A stretch of 64,000 nt of DNA, taken from contig RPFO01000600.1 in the NCBI GenBank assembly GCA_009746045.1, positions 64,001-128,000 of the forward strand, written 5' to 3'. Position 1 is the stretch's first letter. The number at the start of each line of letters is the position of its first letter. The DNA is from Mesostigma viride. Lineage: Eukaryota > Streptophyta > Mesostigmatophyceae > Mesostigmatales > Mesostigmataceae. The position numbers and the translations under genes are program-made. This document shows, in pieces, positions 30,690-42,092 of this stretch. The notes beneath the pieces are model-generated. The model saw nothing but the letters and a program-made list of their open reading frames with translations, was not told the DNA's origin and made no database searches.

Positions 30690-31476
30690 ATTAATTAATT
30701 AGGAACATAACTCCGTTGGGAGTGTCTGTAGCACATATCCCAGAGAAAGGGCATATGGCTTTCAATACATTCTAAGCTACTTCCTGCAAGGGTGGGAATG
30801 TAAACAACACTTGCTCTAGGTGCACCAAGGGCACCTGCACCACCACGATCTATCAAGCTCAACCCAGCTAAGGGGAGCCTGTCATGGGGGAGGAAGATCA
30901 CCATGGCTATACAAGAGCTAGGGCATGGCTTCTCATCAGAGAGTGACTCTTTGCAAAGGCATAGCATGGCTAAATTCTTAATGCATCATCCATGGGGGGT
31001 CCCATCATAGGCAGGGCGTAACTAAATGCTGAAAGCATCATCCATGGGGGCCATTATGGGCGCACATGCGCAAAGGCCACATGCTAGGCTAAGCCTGACT
31101 AATCTACACTACTGTTATATATTCCCTAGGCTTGGGTGGCAGGAGGGGCGTTAGGGCTTGTGGTCAACGTGGATGACCGCCCCCCTCCAGTATACCGGCT
31201 TCCCCCCTGCGCTCTGCCGGAGCTGAAGGTAGGTCGGCCATAGCTCGCGTCGCCACTGTTGCTGGGCCAGGGTCAAGACTTCGTCCAGCGTGAAGCGAGT
31301 CCACAAGAGCTTCTTGCAGCATGCACGACAGCTTGTCCGCCATGTACTTAAAGGTGAGGAGCACGGGTGCCGGGCCAGCCTTACCCCGCGCGCGGGGGAG
31401 GCGGACAGCCGACATCCGCAGCTCACCAGTGAGTTGCATGGGGACAAGAATGTCGCGTTTAAATGCCGTGAGAAGA
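30690..31476 (-). mobile_element. 5'-truncated ORF1-only LINE (HAL1-like), copy 2
   Basis: On the minus strand, the last part of a LINE ORF1 (31447-31150, LTLAQQQWRRELWPTYLQLR and KPVYWRGAVIHVDHKP) is followed directly by a 3' UTR that matches 38340-38638, ending CTCCCAACGGAGTTATGTTC and a TTAA tail. No endonuclease or RT lies between, as in the plus-strand copy at 36680-38638. The ORF1 frame is broken. Confidence 0.75.
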
Positions 31477-31803
31477 CCCCATTAATTAATTAATAAATTA
31501 ATAGACACGTGACTGCGTCACGTGAGCATAAGTCCTCAGTGGGAGGGGAACATGGGATGGAATGGATGGTGTAAGCTATCTAGGTCCTAGTTGCAGGGGT
31601 GTGGGCACCGCGGCCCGAATCGCTATGAATGCCATACTTGGTCCGTCACACGCGGAGCCCCCACAGGCTTGGGGGTGGTCTCCTTCATCACTACTTGCCA
31701 TCTATCCTTGCGCACCATCTGCTTCCATATTACAGACAAACCAGGAGGCTGCCCGGGTGTGAGCCCGTCACGTCTAGTGTAGCACATGTCCATGCTGAGT
31801 CTA

Positions 31804-33200
31804 TCACGAAATTAAGTCCACGCCGTGGCGGCCCTGCCGCGCGCGGCCGGGGGCACGCCAGGTGAGGACATATCGCCCAGGCTGGGCGGGCTTTGTGCCA
31901 GCTAGTCTATCTGATGTATCTACCTGATCTGTGCGGGCCAGGTGCCCGGCTAGGCCCAGGCGCCTGTGCCTCATAATGTGGGAAACATAGGGCAAATCAG
32001 CGTACAAATCCTCATTACTAATGTGCAAACCAAAGGGGACCTTGCGCAGCATCTTGGTGACGGTGCCGTCGAGTCGTTGCTCCAGCTCCTGCGTCAGTGT
32101 CCAGGTCTCGGTAGGCGCCGTAGGTCAGGATCGTCAGAATGACGACCTTGAAGAGGTCACGCTTGACGATCCGGGGTAGGGCGGGGTTGCTCCACCAGCG
32201 GCGGTGGTCATGGAGGTGCGCCTGCACGCCATGCCGATCCGTGTCGTCATGTCCGGTCCTCGCAGTCGGGAAGCCAACTGCCGAGCAGCTTGAAGCGGCC
32301 TGAAGGAGGGTAGTTGACCTCGGCATCGTCTAAGAGGCGGAGTGTGGGTGGGGGCCCTGCCATGCCGAGGGCCAGGGCCTCCGTTTTGGGGCTGATTTCT
32401 AGACCAACCGCCCGAGCCTCGAGCGCCAGGCAGTCCAGCCAAAGTTGGGCAGACTCCGGTTTCTCGATGAGCGTGATGTCGTCGGCATAAATGAGGTCAG
32501 CTAGTAAATTCTGCTTGTTAGTCGGCCCCCCTTCTCCAAGCTCGTTCCTGATCGCTAGGCCAGGGGCACGGCCTGCAATGCTAGCAAAGCGAGCACGTGC
32601 CTGGCGCATAACATAATCCACTACAATAATAAACAGGTACGGCGACAGGACGCAACCCTGCCAGACGCCGGTCTGCAGTGGGCATGGCGGGGTAATGCCG
32701 TGTTGAGTGCGCACCGAAGTGGTCGACCCCTCATACAGCGTGCGGATGACGGTAATCAGGGGAGTGGGGACGCGAGCGCGAGCAAGTACAGCCCATAGAG
32801 CGTCCCAGAGGACAGAATCAAAAGCCTTGATGAAGTCGACGAAGATCAGGATGGCGGGAAACTCACCAGGTTGCAGGAGAGCGATTTCCTCGAAGAGGCG
32901 ACGCGCGACGAAGATGGCCATGACGGTGTTGCGCCCAGGACGGAAGCCCATTTGACTTTCCCCAAGGTGACAGTCGAGAGCAGAACGAAGGCGGTTGAGG
33001 ATCATGCGCATGAACAACTTGAGTGCGGCGCTCTGGATGCAGACTCCTCTGTAGTTGGCGGGGTCGTCAGGGGAACCTTTGTTTTTGTACAGCATAATAC
33101 GGTAGCTGTGCTGCCACTCAGGAATCGGCGGCGCGTCGGCAAGCAGGATCCGGTTGCAGACGTCAAGCAGGAACCCCGTGAGCGCCGTCAGCTTAATCAC
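31804..33200 (-). pseudogene. Reverse transcriptase part of LINE ORF2
   Basis: RT motifs are clear in 33200-32247: GFRPGRNTV, IFVDFIKAFDSV (motif A), GVWQGCVLSPYLFI (motif B) and LIYADDITLIE (motif C). The C-terminal thumb and zinc-less tail continue in other frames at 32326-32018 and 32052-31804 (DLPYVSHIMRHRRLGLAGHL). At least two frame breaks lie near 32250 and 32040. Confidence 0.88.
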
Positions 33201-33803
33201 CGGGGCTGGGAGCTGGTCAGGTCCAACGGCGGCATAGAAGCGGAGTTGCTTGGCGGCGGTGCTCAGCTCGAGCTCGGTGAACGGCGGGAGCTCGTTGGGG
33301 TCGGCCAGGGGTTCCGTCAGGGCTGGGTACGTGTAGTCCTGCTCAGCGGCGGGCGGCGTGGGCGGCGCAGGGACGTCCGCAGGCGCTACTGCCAGGCGTG
33401 CGGCCGCCAGAGGGCCAAGCGGCGGAGGCGGCGGGGGGGCGCCGAGCAGCCGGGACTGGGAGGAATACCACTGGTCGAGCTGCTGCTGCGGTGAGCCAGA
33501 GAGCGTCCGCGGCGCCGGCTGCGCGCCGCCGGCGGGCCGTTGGGCGTGACGCAGGCGGGTCCAGGCGTACTTGCCGTGCTGGTCCTTGAGGTGGGCGAAG
33601 TACTCGCGGACATGAAGGTCCTCCTGCTCCTTGGTCGCCTGCCGGATGGCCGAGTGGTAATCGGCTTTGAGGCGGGCGTAGCGGGCGGGGTCGCTGTTGT
33701 CGCGCAGGGCTTGCCGGGCCTGGATGACGGCGGGGAGCCGGTGCAGGCTGGTGAAGCGGGGCGGGCGGCGGGGGGCAGCAGGGCCCCGGCCGCGGGCAGC
33801 TTG

Positions 33804-35117
33804 TCAGCGAGGTGCCGAAGGGCCGATGCCGGGCCGGCAGCGAACAGCTGGGCGTGGCTGGCCGGGATGTCCAGCGCGTCGACGAACGCCTCTGCGCGCG
33901 CTTGTGGGCGCGTTTTTCAGGGAAGTCCTCCAGAGCGTCGTCAGATTTCTCAGCAACTGAAGTGTGCGCAAATCAGGTGGTGCCACGTGCTTACGAAAGG
34001 GCGAGGGGAATCGCAGGCAGATGCGGGCGGTGACCATGCGATGATCGGAGCGCACCAGGGGGATCACATGCGAGCGAGCAGCTAGTACAGATCCTTGATG
34101 ACGCTTGCGCATTACAACATAGTCGATGCAGCGTTCAGTGCCAGTTGGCGAGGTGTGTGTGACCAAAGCATCTGGAATATGTGGAAAGCGGGTGTTGGCA
34201 GTGACCAAATCGCATGTCGTAAGCAAATCAGCAAAAAGTTCTGTGTTGGCATTGGAGACCGTACCGCTGGGGGCGTGCTGACATCCGCCAGTACCCGGTG
34301 GTAGCGTGGCGTTGGCGTCCAGCAGCAGAGCGAGGTAGTTGCGACCAGGGATGCCGTTCGCCAGGTCTCCAGCGCTGCAAAGAAGTCCTTGCGATCTTGT
34401 TCTGGGTGGCCGGAGTGGGGTGCGTAACCGACGCCCACCGTCAGGGCGTAGGTCGAGTGGCCCTCCATCGAATGAAAAGTGGCCACAAGGAGCCGAGCGT
34501 TGACCAGCTGCGGGGGTTCGCCCATGTGGCGTACGGCGAGCGGGGAGCAGAGGAGACCCACGCCCCGTTCCCGGCCGGTGCCGTCGCCGCCTCCGTAGTA
34601 GAACCGCCAGCCGTCGATGTCGTCAGCAGCAAGGGCAGTTGATCCGCGGGCCGATGCAGTGCGCCTGTGTTCTTGGATTCCCAGGATGGCGATATTATTG
34701 TCGATGCAGAAACCAATAAGATTGGAGACTCGATGGCACTGACAGTCGTCACTGCGCAGGCAGTGACAGCGGTCAGCGTCGGGCTGGAGCGTGCGGGCGT
34801 TGAAGGTGGCGATGACCTGGCAAGGGTGCGCGTTGACCGAAAAGGGGGGTGCAGGCGGGGGTGGGGGCGGAGATGGAGCAAGGTGGTGATGGGGGTGGGG
34901 GTGGAGGTGGTGGGGTAGGGGGGGCGGGTTGGGGACTTATGCTTTCAATCACCGTTTCGATTCTTCCTGCCAACGCGTCGAGGCGACGCCGACGGTTGGC
35001 TCGGGTGGCCAGGTAGAATGAGTCTGCGTCTGCACGCAGCAGAAATGCGTGCAGTCTGAGGAGGTTTCGGAGGCGGCCGCGTGAGGCGGGGCGAACCTGG
35101 CTCACTGCCGACCCCAT
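33804..35117 (-). pseudogene. APE-type endonuclease part of LINE ORF2
   Basis: From an ATG at 35117 the frame gives a basic N-terminus and a proline run. Endonuclease motifs follow in successive frames: VIATFNARTL, NNIAILGIQEHR, GVGYAPHSGH, LLLDANATLPPG, TERCIDYVVM and VRSDHRMV. The last has the catalytic His of AP-endonuclease-like enzymes. Frames shift near 34800 and 34345. The enzyme nicks target DNA to prime reverse transcription. Confidence 0.75.
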
Positions 35118-36060
35118 TAAAAAAATTAAATTAAATTAAATTATAACATGCCTCCGTGGGGGGGTCATGTAGCACATATTCCATGATGGATGGGGTGGAG
35201 GAAGCCGCGTGATCGAACTATCCTAACTCTAAGCTATCTAGAAAATCCTAACTACACTACTCATCAAAACGCCTCCTCCGCTTGGGGGGAGGTGGCTTAA
35301 TTGCCCACAGGGTCGGGCGTGTGTGCCTTGACAATCTTCTTCCACCGCGTCTTGTCCTGCATGGCAGTCCAAAGACGGGAGAGAGAGTGGATGCGGTGCT
35401 CAAACTGGGCTGGGACCACTAGGTCGTCCAGCAACATCTGAACATAGTTCGTGACAGGTTTCCCTACCCTTTTGGGAATGTCCTCGGGGCCAGGCCAGGT
35501 CAGAATGTGCCGCCCTGGCTGGCCAAGCCGCTGGGGGCCGGCCAGACCAAGGGTGGTGTCGACCTGGCTGGTGCGGGCAAGGTGTCCTACAAATGCTATC
35601 CTACGCTGCCTAATCTCGTCCGAAACACGAGGCATGCCATGATACAAAGACTCTGATGACGGACGCTCGGAAAAACCTACGTTAAGGACCTGTCGGAGCA
35701 TCCTGTAAACCGTGCCGTCTAGCCTAGCTGCCAGTTTGGGTGGGAGGGTCCACGCCTCGGCGCCATACGTGAGCACCGTGAGGACGAGGACCTTGAAGAG
35801 CATGCGCTTGCGGTGCCCGCCCAGGCCCTTCGAGCGCCAGTAGGGTGTGAGCGAACGGAGCTTGGCCCAGGCAAGGCCGATGCGGGTGTCCACATCGTCG
35901 GCGGTGTCAGGAAGCCAGCTCCCCAACAGCTTGAAGCGGTCGCGGAACGGGACCTCCGTCCCGTCGAGCAGGCGCGGCAGCGGTGGTTTACTGGAGGCCC
36001 CAATCACCATCGCCTCGGTTTTGACACTAATCTCATGATAGCCGACCCCATGATAGGCCT
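35118..36060 (-). mobile_element. 5'-truncated LINE family B fragment
   Basis: A frame from about 36040 to 35297 encodes the RT C-terminal region (ISVKTEAMVIGAS, DRFKLLGSWLP, VLTVLTYGAEAWTLPPKLA, RQRRIAFVGHLARTSQVDT) and ends KAHTPDPVGN. A 3' UTR follows, with the tail written TTTAA repeats on the minus strand. The start of the coding part is truncated. Inserted just upstream of the family D LINE. Confidence 0.85.
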
Positions 36061-36238
36061 TAATTGAGCTCTGAGACATCATGGTGGTGCCGGTGCCTTT
36101 GGTGCACCTAGAGCAAGTGTCGTTTACATTCCCACCCTTGCAGGAAGTAGCCCAGAATGTATTAAAAGCCATATGCCCCTTCTCTGGGATATGTGCTACA
36201 TATACTCCCAACGAAGTTATGTTCCTAATTAATTAATG
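36061..36238 (+). repeat. 3' end of the ORF1-only LINE family
   Basis: CTAGAGCAAGTGTCGTTTAC through CTCCCAACGAAGTTATGTTC and a TTAATTAAT tail match 38505-38638. Confidence 0.8.
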
Positions 36239-36239
36239 T

Positions 36240-36650
36240 CTGTCATCTGGAGGCAGATGGTTCGCGAGGATATTTGGCAGGTAGTAATGAAGGAGACCAC
36301 CCCCAAGCCAGTGGGGGCTCCGCGTGTGACCAAGTTTGGCATTCACAGTGAATAGGGCCGTGGTGCCCACAACCCTGTAACCAGGTCTTAGATAGCTGGC
36401 TCCATCCATCCCCTACACTAGACGTGACGGGCTCACCCCCGGGCAGCCTCCTGGTTTGTCTGTAATATGGAGGCAGATGGTGCGCAAGGATAGATGGCAA
36501 GTAGTGATGAAGGAGACCACCCCCAAGCCTGTGGGGGCTCCGCGTGTGACCAAGTATGGCATTCATAGCGATTCGGGCCGCGGTGCCCACACCCCTGTAA
36601 CTAGGACCTAGATAGCTTATACCATCCATTCCATCCTAAACACGAGCCAC
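36240..36650 (+). repeat. Two tandem LINE family D 3' fragments
   Basis: Two roughly 200-bp copies (from 36240 and 36465) each encode the end of the RT C-terminus (KDRWQVVMKETTPKPVGAPR in the second) and part of the 3' UTR. The second is the inverted equivalent of 31556-31800. A short CACGAGC array follows at 36642-36672. Confidence 0.8.
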
Positions 36651-36679
36651 GAGCCACGAGCCACGAGCCACGAGATAGC

Positions 36680-38638
36680 CATGGCTGACGGCGGCGCTCA
36701 TAACTTTCACGTTTGAGCACCGAATTTAGTCGTGAATATCACAATCGCTTCGTCTTTCTAAGACGCACATGCTGATATAATTTTCCGACGCTATTACGCA
36801 ATATACGATGAGCAAGCGCCCATCGACGCAACGCAGCCTGACGGCTGCGCTCGGCAATGAAAATACGTCTGCAGCTCCGGCTGCAGCTTCGCCATCAGGG
36901 CCGGAAGGCAGTGGTGACACTAGTCGCGCACTGGTGGCCGCCCAGCACCCTCCCGGGCTTCCTGCCTCGCCATCGGCCTCGCCAGACCCTAAACGCAGCC
37001 GCTCATCCTTTCCACGCGAACCGCGTTTCAAATACCACTCCTTCCATGCCGACGATCACGACTGGAACAACATTTCTCCGGTCACTGCTATGCATTGCAT
37101 TTTCTTCGGGGACTACGCCTCGCTTCTTGAGCTGTGCCTCCACTTTCACAGCATCCAACGCCTACTGGAATTTGACGGCACTGATTTTAAACAGAGCCGC
37201 GAACTGCTGAAGACGAGCTTGTACCCCCGGCCCGAGCTTCAGCACATGATTCTCTGTTCTCTGCTGACGAAGTCTGACGGCGAGATCTTGGCCCCCACCA
37301 TCTCCGCAGCCACATACCGCTCCATCCTCACGGAAGCCTTTCAGCAGCACGTGACCCCCCTTGCCGCAGATGTGGCGGCAATGGGCGGCACGCTTGCTAC
37401 TGAGCTCCCTCACATTTCCACCACCGTCACCTCCACCTCCACCCTCCTCGCCTCCACCTCCACTGCCACCTCCTCCTCCACCGCCGACATCAAAGCCCAG
37501 CTCCTCGACATCGACCAGCGTCTTAAGAACAATGCCATCGCTATCGAGGTCCTGCAGAACACCGCAGGCCTCACCGCCCAGGCAGTGAAGGACATTGCCG
37601 CCAAGCCAGCCCCGGCTGGCCTGCCGCCGGCGATGCTCCTCCCATCACCACCTGGGCGGACATGCTTAAGCAACACACCACCTCCACCACCTCCGCCGTC
37701 GCAGCCCAGCTTCAACGGCAGACGCTTGACCTCCGCGAGGAGGCCGAGCTCGCCAAGCGCAGCCTCAACGTCATTGTCAAGAATCTCAAGATGGAGGAAG
37801 GTGAGAATTCCGAGAAGCTTGCGCGTGCTTTTGAGAGAGAAATCCTTGATCGCATGGGCCTTACTGGTGAGATCGAGCTGGCCGCCCACCGCCTTCCCCG
37901 CGCGCGGGGTAAGGCAGGGCCGCCCCCGCTCCTTCTCACCTTTAAGACCCCGGCGGACAAGATTTCTTTTCTCAGACGCCGCAAGCGGCTCGAGAAGACT
38001 CTCTTCACCCTTGATGACGACCTGACCCTGGCGCAGCAACAACGGCGACGGGAGCTATGGCCGACCTACCTCCAGCTCCGGCAGACCAAGGCGGGGCAGC
38101 CGGTGTACTGGAAGGGGGCGGCCATCTACGTCGGCCACAAGCCCCAGGTGGCAGGCGACCCCCGCGGCCCCAGCGACTCCAGGCGCCCCAGCTTAGGGGA
38201 ATACAGCAGTAGTAGTGTAGAATAGATAGACCGTGGCCATGTACATGTACGCCTCCTAGAGGCCCTCTCCCAGCTAAGCCACGCGCTTTATTTCATCATG
38301 TACATGTGTGCCTATGATGAGCCACACTCCAGACGATGCCTAGCCTTATTTAGTAATGTTGTGCCCATGCAGGGAGTCACTCCCTGCTGAGAAGCCATGC
38401 CATAGCTCTTGTATAGCCATGATGATCTTCCCCCTCACAGGCATGCTCCCCCCTTACCCGGGCATAGCGTGATAGACCATGAGGGTGCGGGTGCCCTGGT
38501 GCACCTAGAGCAAGTGTTGTTTACATTCCCACCCTTGCAGGAAGTAGCTTAGAATGTATTATAGGCTCATATGCCCCTTCTCAGGGCTATGTGCTACATA
38601 TACTCCCAACGGAGTTATGTTCCTAATTAATTAATTAA
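36680..38638 (+). mobile_element. ORF1-only LINE (HAL1-like), copy 1
   Basis: A LINE ORF1 (36808-38225) is followed directly by a 3' UTR (38226-38615) and the tail CCTAATTAATTAATTAAA. No endonuclease or RT is present. The same ORF1/3' UTR junction recurs in the minus-strand copy at 30690-31476, so this is a family structure rather than one deletion. The 5' limit is approximate. Confidence 0.75.
36808..38225 (+). CDS. LINE ORF1 RNA-binding protein
   Basis: The ATG at 36808 opens a frame to about 37640 with a Ser/Pro-rich N-terminus, a globular part (HCIFFGDYASLLELCLHFHS) and a Thr/Ser run then a coiled coil (LLDIDQRLKNNAIAIEVLQN). The frame then changes near 37640 and goes on as a second coiled coil (LREEAELAKRSLNVIVKNL), an RRM-like/CTD-like block (ELAAHRLPRARGKAGPPPLL, TFKTPADKISFLRRRKRLEK) and LTLAQQQRRRELWPTYLQLR to a stop at 38225. 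The order coiled coil, RRM, CTD is that of L1-type ORF1 proteins, which coat LINE RNA. One frame break separates the halves. Confidence 0.8.
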
Positions 38639-38639
38639 A

Positions 38640-38728
38640 TAATCCATTCCATCCCATGTTCCCCTCCCACTGAGGACTTATGCTCACGTGACGCAGTCAC
38701 GTGTCTATTAGTTTATTAATTAATTAAT
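38640..38728 (+). repeat. Solo LINE family D tail
   Basis: CACGTGACGCAGTCACGTG hairpin and a TTAATTAATTAA tail match the minus-strand 3' end at 31482-31545. Confidence 0.8.
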
Positions 38729-39404
38729 CCATCCCCTTCCTGTCCTCACGTATGGAGCCGAGACGTGGACCCTCACCGCCGACCTGGCCCGCAAGCTGGA
38801 CGGCGCGGTCACCAGCATGCTGCGTTCCATTTTCAGAGTAGGATATGCTGCTCATGTCCGCAATGAGGACCTGTACCAGGGCATGCCCTATATCACCAGC
38901 ACCATTTAGCAACGACGCCTGCAGCTAGTAGGGCACCCAGCTCGCACCAACCAGGTAGACACCTCACGTGGCCCCCCCGCAGGACTGCGACCAGCCCAGC
39001 CTGGCCGGCACCTCCTGACGTGGGCGGGGCCCAGTGATGTTAGACGCCGCAAGGCCCGCACCTTCAAAGAACAGCTAGTAGAGGACATGGGGGGCCTAGG
39101 CCTCTCCGTAATTCGGAAGAAGATGATTAATTAATTAATTAATTAATAGAAGAATTTGGAAGAAGATGATGGACAAGGCCAAGTGGGCCCAGGTAATAGA
39201 GGACAACGAGCCCCCCCCAGTGGGGAAGCGCCCGCGTGTGCAATCCCGTGGGAGGCACGCCAGATAGCTCCCCTAGGGCAGCGTGCGGCTGCCTAGATAG
39301 ATGTTGTAGTTAGAATGCTGTTAGATAGATGTAGTATGTAGCCAATGTAGATAGATTAGACCGGTAGGACTGTTTGCACCCATCCATCCATCCATCGGGG
39401 TTAA
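38729..39404 (+). mobile_element. 5'-truncated LINE family A fragment (rest at 41691-41735)
   Basis: The coding remnant matches the RT C-terminus of the copy at 42281-43660 (LTYGAETWTLTADLARKLDG, RTNQVDTSRGPPAGLRPAQP) but has an in-frame stop near 38909. Near 39125 it has a TTAATTAA insertion with a partial duplication of the flanking AAGAAGATGAT. The 3' UTR stops at TTAA (39401-39404), where a piggyBac-like element is inserted. The tail resumes at 41691. Confidence 0.85.
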
Positions 39405-39845
39405 CCCGTGTTTTTTTAATTAGAACGCGATATATCGCGTTGTAAGCTTTTTTTAGAACGCGTATAGCACCTAAGGAAATTTTTTTTTCATGGTCATGTA
39501 TATACTTTCCTGAAAGCCCATAAATCAAAGGATTTTTTGAGCTACTCAGACCTACAAAATGCTTATTCATTAGAGAGATACACTGGTTTGAATACAGGGG
39601 GGTCTGACCATGACCGCGATTTCTTGACCCTAGGTCACAAGTCATGTGCTTATTCACAAATGGTTCATGAAAAAAATCTGGCTTCTTGCACGAGCTATGG
39701 GCAACATATGCAGGCTCTGTGAAACAAAACTCAGGCCCATTGGGCCACTGGAGCTATTTTTCATTAGCATCACAATTACAACGCAGTACAACGCAGTGGG
39801 AAACATGAGAGCCCTTGACAACATTACGCAACGACCCGAGCCCCA

Positions 39846-40030
39846 TTAATTAATTAATTAAAATCATAGCTCCGTGGGGAGCATATGTAACACATAGCCC
39901 TGAGAAAGGGGCATCTATGGGTTTGTAATACAATCAGGGCGACAACCTGCAGGTGTAGGATGTACGACTATCACCTGCTCTGGGTGCACTAGGTGCACCT
40001 GCACCTCCATGATGGTTCATGCCTCCTAAA
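39846..40030 (-). repeat. LINE 3' fragment inside the piggyBac-like element
   Basis: A tail CCCCATTAATTAATTAATTA and TGGGTGCACTAGGTGCACC match the ORF1-only family 3' UTR with more divergence. Confidence 0.6.
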
Positions 40031-41265
40031 CAAGCACAGGCACCCAGGGGGGGCTTGAGGAGAGGGCCTAGAAGGCCTGCATGACATATGGGGTGGAAGG
40101 TATGTGGCTAGGCTATAGCTAGCCGCCGAGTCTTGACCCGGCCAGGCTATAGCTAGCCGAGCCCCATAAACGGGGCCATAGTGAGCTTGGAGGGTCAAAA
40201 CGTTGAAAATAGGTGTTGTATAAGTTATACTGCATCAAACATGCATCAAACATCATGACTGGATGACCTAATATGACTGAATCAGGCAGCCATAGCCAAA
40301 GCATCATCCACTCTCACAACGTGTTGAGCACATGCCTCGTGGGAATGGAGGTGCTGGGTTTTCATTCCATAACGCGTGCAATACTGAAAGAAAGAGGCAC
40401 GTGTAATGCAAGGCTTGGATAGGTTGAGTGATCCATGAGCTTACATGCAGGCAAAGATGACGCTGGAATGCATGCTAGCAAATGGTGGCAAGATGCTAAC
40501 AACACATGATTATACACCATGATTATGGGCACCCAGCTGATCTTCTTGCACAATCAACGCAGTATAAACCATCAACATCCAATCCTCACGATATATGCAC
40601 GGCTTGACGACGTATACAGCACCTAAATACTGCACAACTGCAACCTGCTATGGCTGACATGCAAGCAACGTCGAGTAGGATGGCGGTCTTAGAGAGGCTG
40701 GGCAGAGGTCGGTAGAAATAAGTGGAAAACTGGCAGAAACTAGGTAGAAACACGACATACTTACGCCTGCAAGCACTATTGAGCCGGTGGCAGAGGCCAT
40801 TTCCAGGAAAATACAGCATACCGTAGCAATAGCCACGGTCACGCCTTACGCTATTTGCAGGCACCATCATGCCCGGAGCTACCCAATAAAAGTCTGCACA
40901 AATCTCGGTTTAGCCGAGAGTCCGGGCGTTCGGAATGAATAAACATGTGTTAAGAAGTCGAAACACCATGGAAATACCAAGCATGGTGCCGCAGCAGACC
41001 CGAGTCTTGACGTAATAATATGTATGCCGGTTTCCAGGGTTTCCGCATGAAAGTTGGGTGAGAAACTGGAAAAAATACGTTTCCTTTGCCCCAGTACCTC
41101 AACAAACTCGTAGAAACCTAATTATCAACCTTTGAACGCATCATCATGGTCGTGCTACCCAACAGCCACTGAAATTCGCGCGAAAACTGGCGAGATCTAC
41201 GTGCCGCCATCGCCGTCGTCTTCACCTTCGTCCCGCGAAAATGCCTGATTTCAGTGGTACATATT

Positions 41266-41486
41266 TGTTTGATGAGATTGTCAAGGCGCACACGCCCGAC
41301 CCTGTGGGCAAGCCACCTCCCCCCAAGCGGAGGAGGCGTTTTGATGAGTAGTGTAGTTAGGATTTTCTAGATAGCCTAGCGTTAGTATAGTTCGATCACG
41401 CGGCTTCCTCCACCCCATCCATCATGGAATATGTGCTACATGACCTCCCCACGGAGGCATGTTATAATTTAATTTTTTTTTTTTAA
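41266..41486 (+). repeat. LINE family B 3' fragment inside the piggyBac-like element
   Basis: Encodes KAHTPDPVGKPPPPKRRRRF and a stop, then a 3' UTR with GTAGTTAGGATTTTCTAG and a T-rich tail. The same end occurs at 35118, 48827, 55480 and 56925. Confidence 0.85.
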
Positions 41487-41690
41487 TATTTGTTTGCAGC
41501 TGTCACAAAAAAAATACCAAAAATACCAGGATTTTTTCTTGAATTCTATGAGATGTTTCTGACCTATCTTGAAAGTTTCAGACCAAAAATCGCATGTTTA
41601 ATAGGTTTGCCACGTGTCAGATTACAACGCGATACATCGCGTTCTAACCCTACAACGCGATGTATCGCGTTGTAAAAAAACACGGGTTAA

Positions 41691-42092
41691 TGCTCCGTGA
41701 CTCCCCAACGGGAGCACGAGTCTAATTAATTAATTAATTAATCCATCCCCTCCCATTTAGCTAGCCGCGCCCGATTGCAGCTGTGGCATGCCTTTGGCAT
41801 GAAGGAGACTGGGGGTCTCTGCCCTTTCTCCTGTAGTGCACACACAGGGATTAAAAGCACTTCGGTGCTCCGTGAGTCCCCAACGGGAGCACGAGTTTAA
41901 TTAATTAATTAATTAATCCCCTCCCAGCCCATCCCACTCGACTGTACTGAGGACTTATGCTCATGTAACGCTGTTACGTGTTAATGCAAACACATCCCTG
42001 ACGCAAAGTGAAGCCCATAAAACCTGACAATCACCGCCAACGGCGTGCTTTTAATTAATTCCTCGCGCCAAGCATTTCAGATTGGACCCCCA
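41691..42092 (+). repeat. LINE tails: rest of the family A copy and others
   Basis: 41691-41735 completes the interrupted family A tail. A second hairpin tail (GGTGCTCCGTGAGTCCCCAA then TTTAATTAATTAA) follows at 41868-41918, and a family D-like palindrome (CATGTAACGCTGTTACGTG) at 41963. No gene. Confidence 0.7.

Larger units (their letters stand above)
31482..35117 (-). mobile_element. L1-like LINE (family D), ORF2 with endonuclease and RT
   Basis: The longest LINE copy in the window, ending in a TTAA-rich tail at 31482-31495 after the palindrome CACGTGACGCAGTCACGTG. It has endonuclease (33950-34830), RT (32247-33200) and a C-terminal region to about 31570 that includes IWKQMVRKDRWQVVMKETTP and PVG. 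The coding frame is broken at several places, so it is inactive. At the 5' side it abuts the tail of a family B LINE at 35118. Confidence 0.88.
39405..41686. mobile_element. piggyBac-like non-autonomous DNA element, 2.28 kb
   Basis: The left end CCCGTGTTTTTTTA and the right end TAAAAAAACACGGG are perfect 14-bp inverted repeats. TTAA flanks both sides (39401-39404 and 41687-41690), and removing the element restores the LINE A tail (CGGGG TTAA TGCTCCG). Subterminal palindromes (ACGCGATATATCGCGT at 39426; AACGCGATGTATCGCGTT at 41654) sit at each end. CCC termini and a TTAA target are piggyBac hallmarks. No transposase is seen inside. Two LINE fragments lie within it. Confidence 0.92.
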
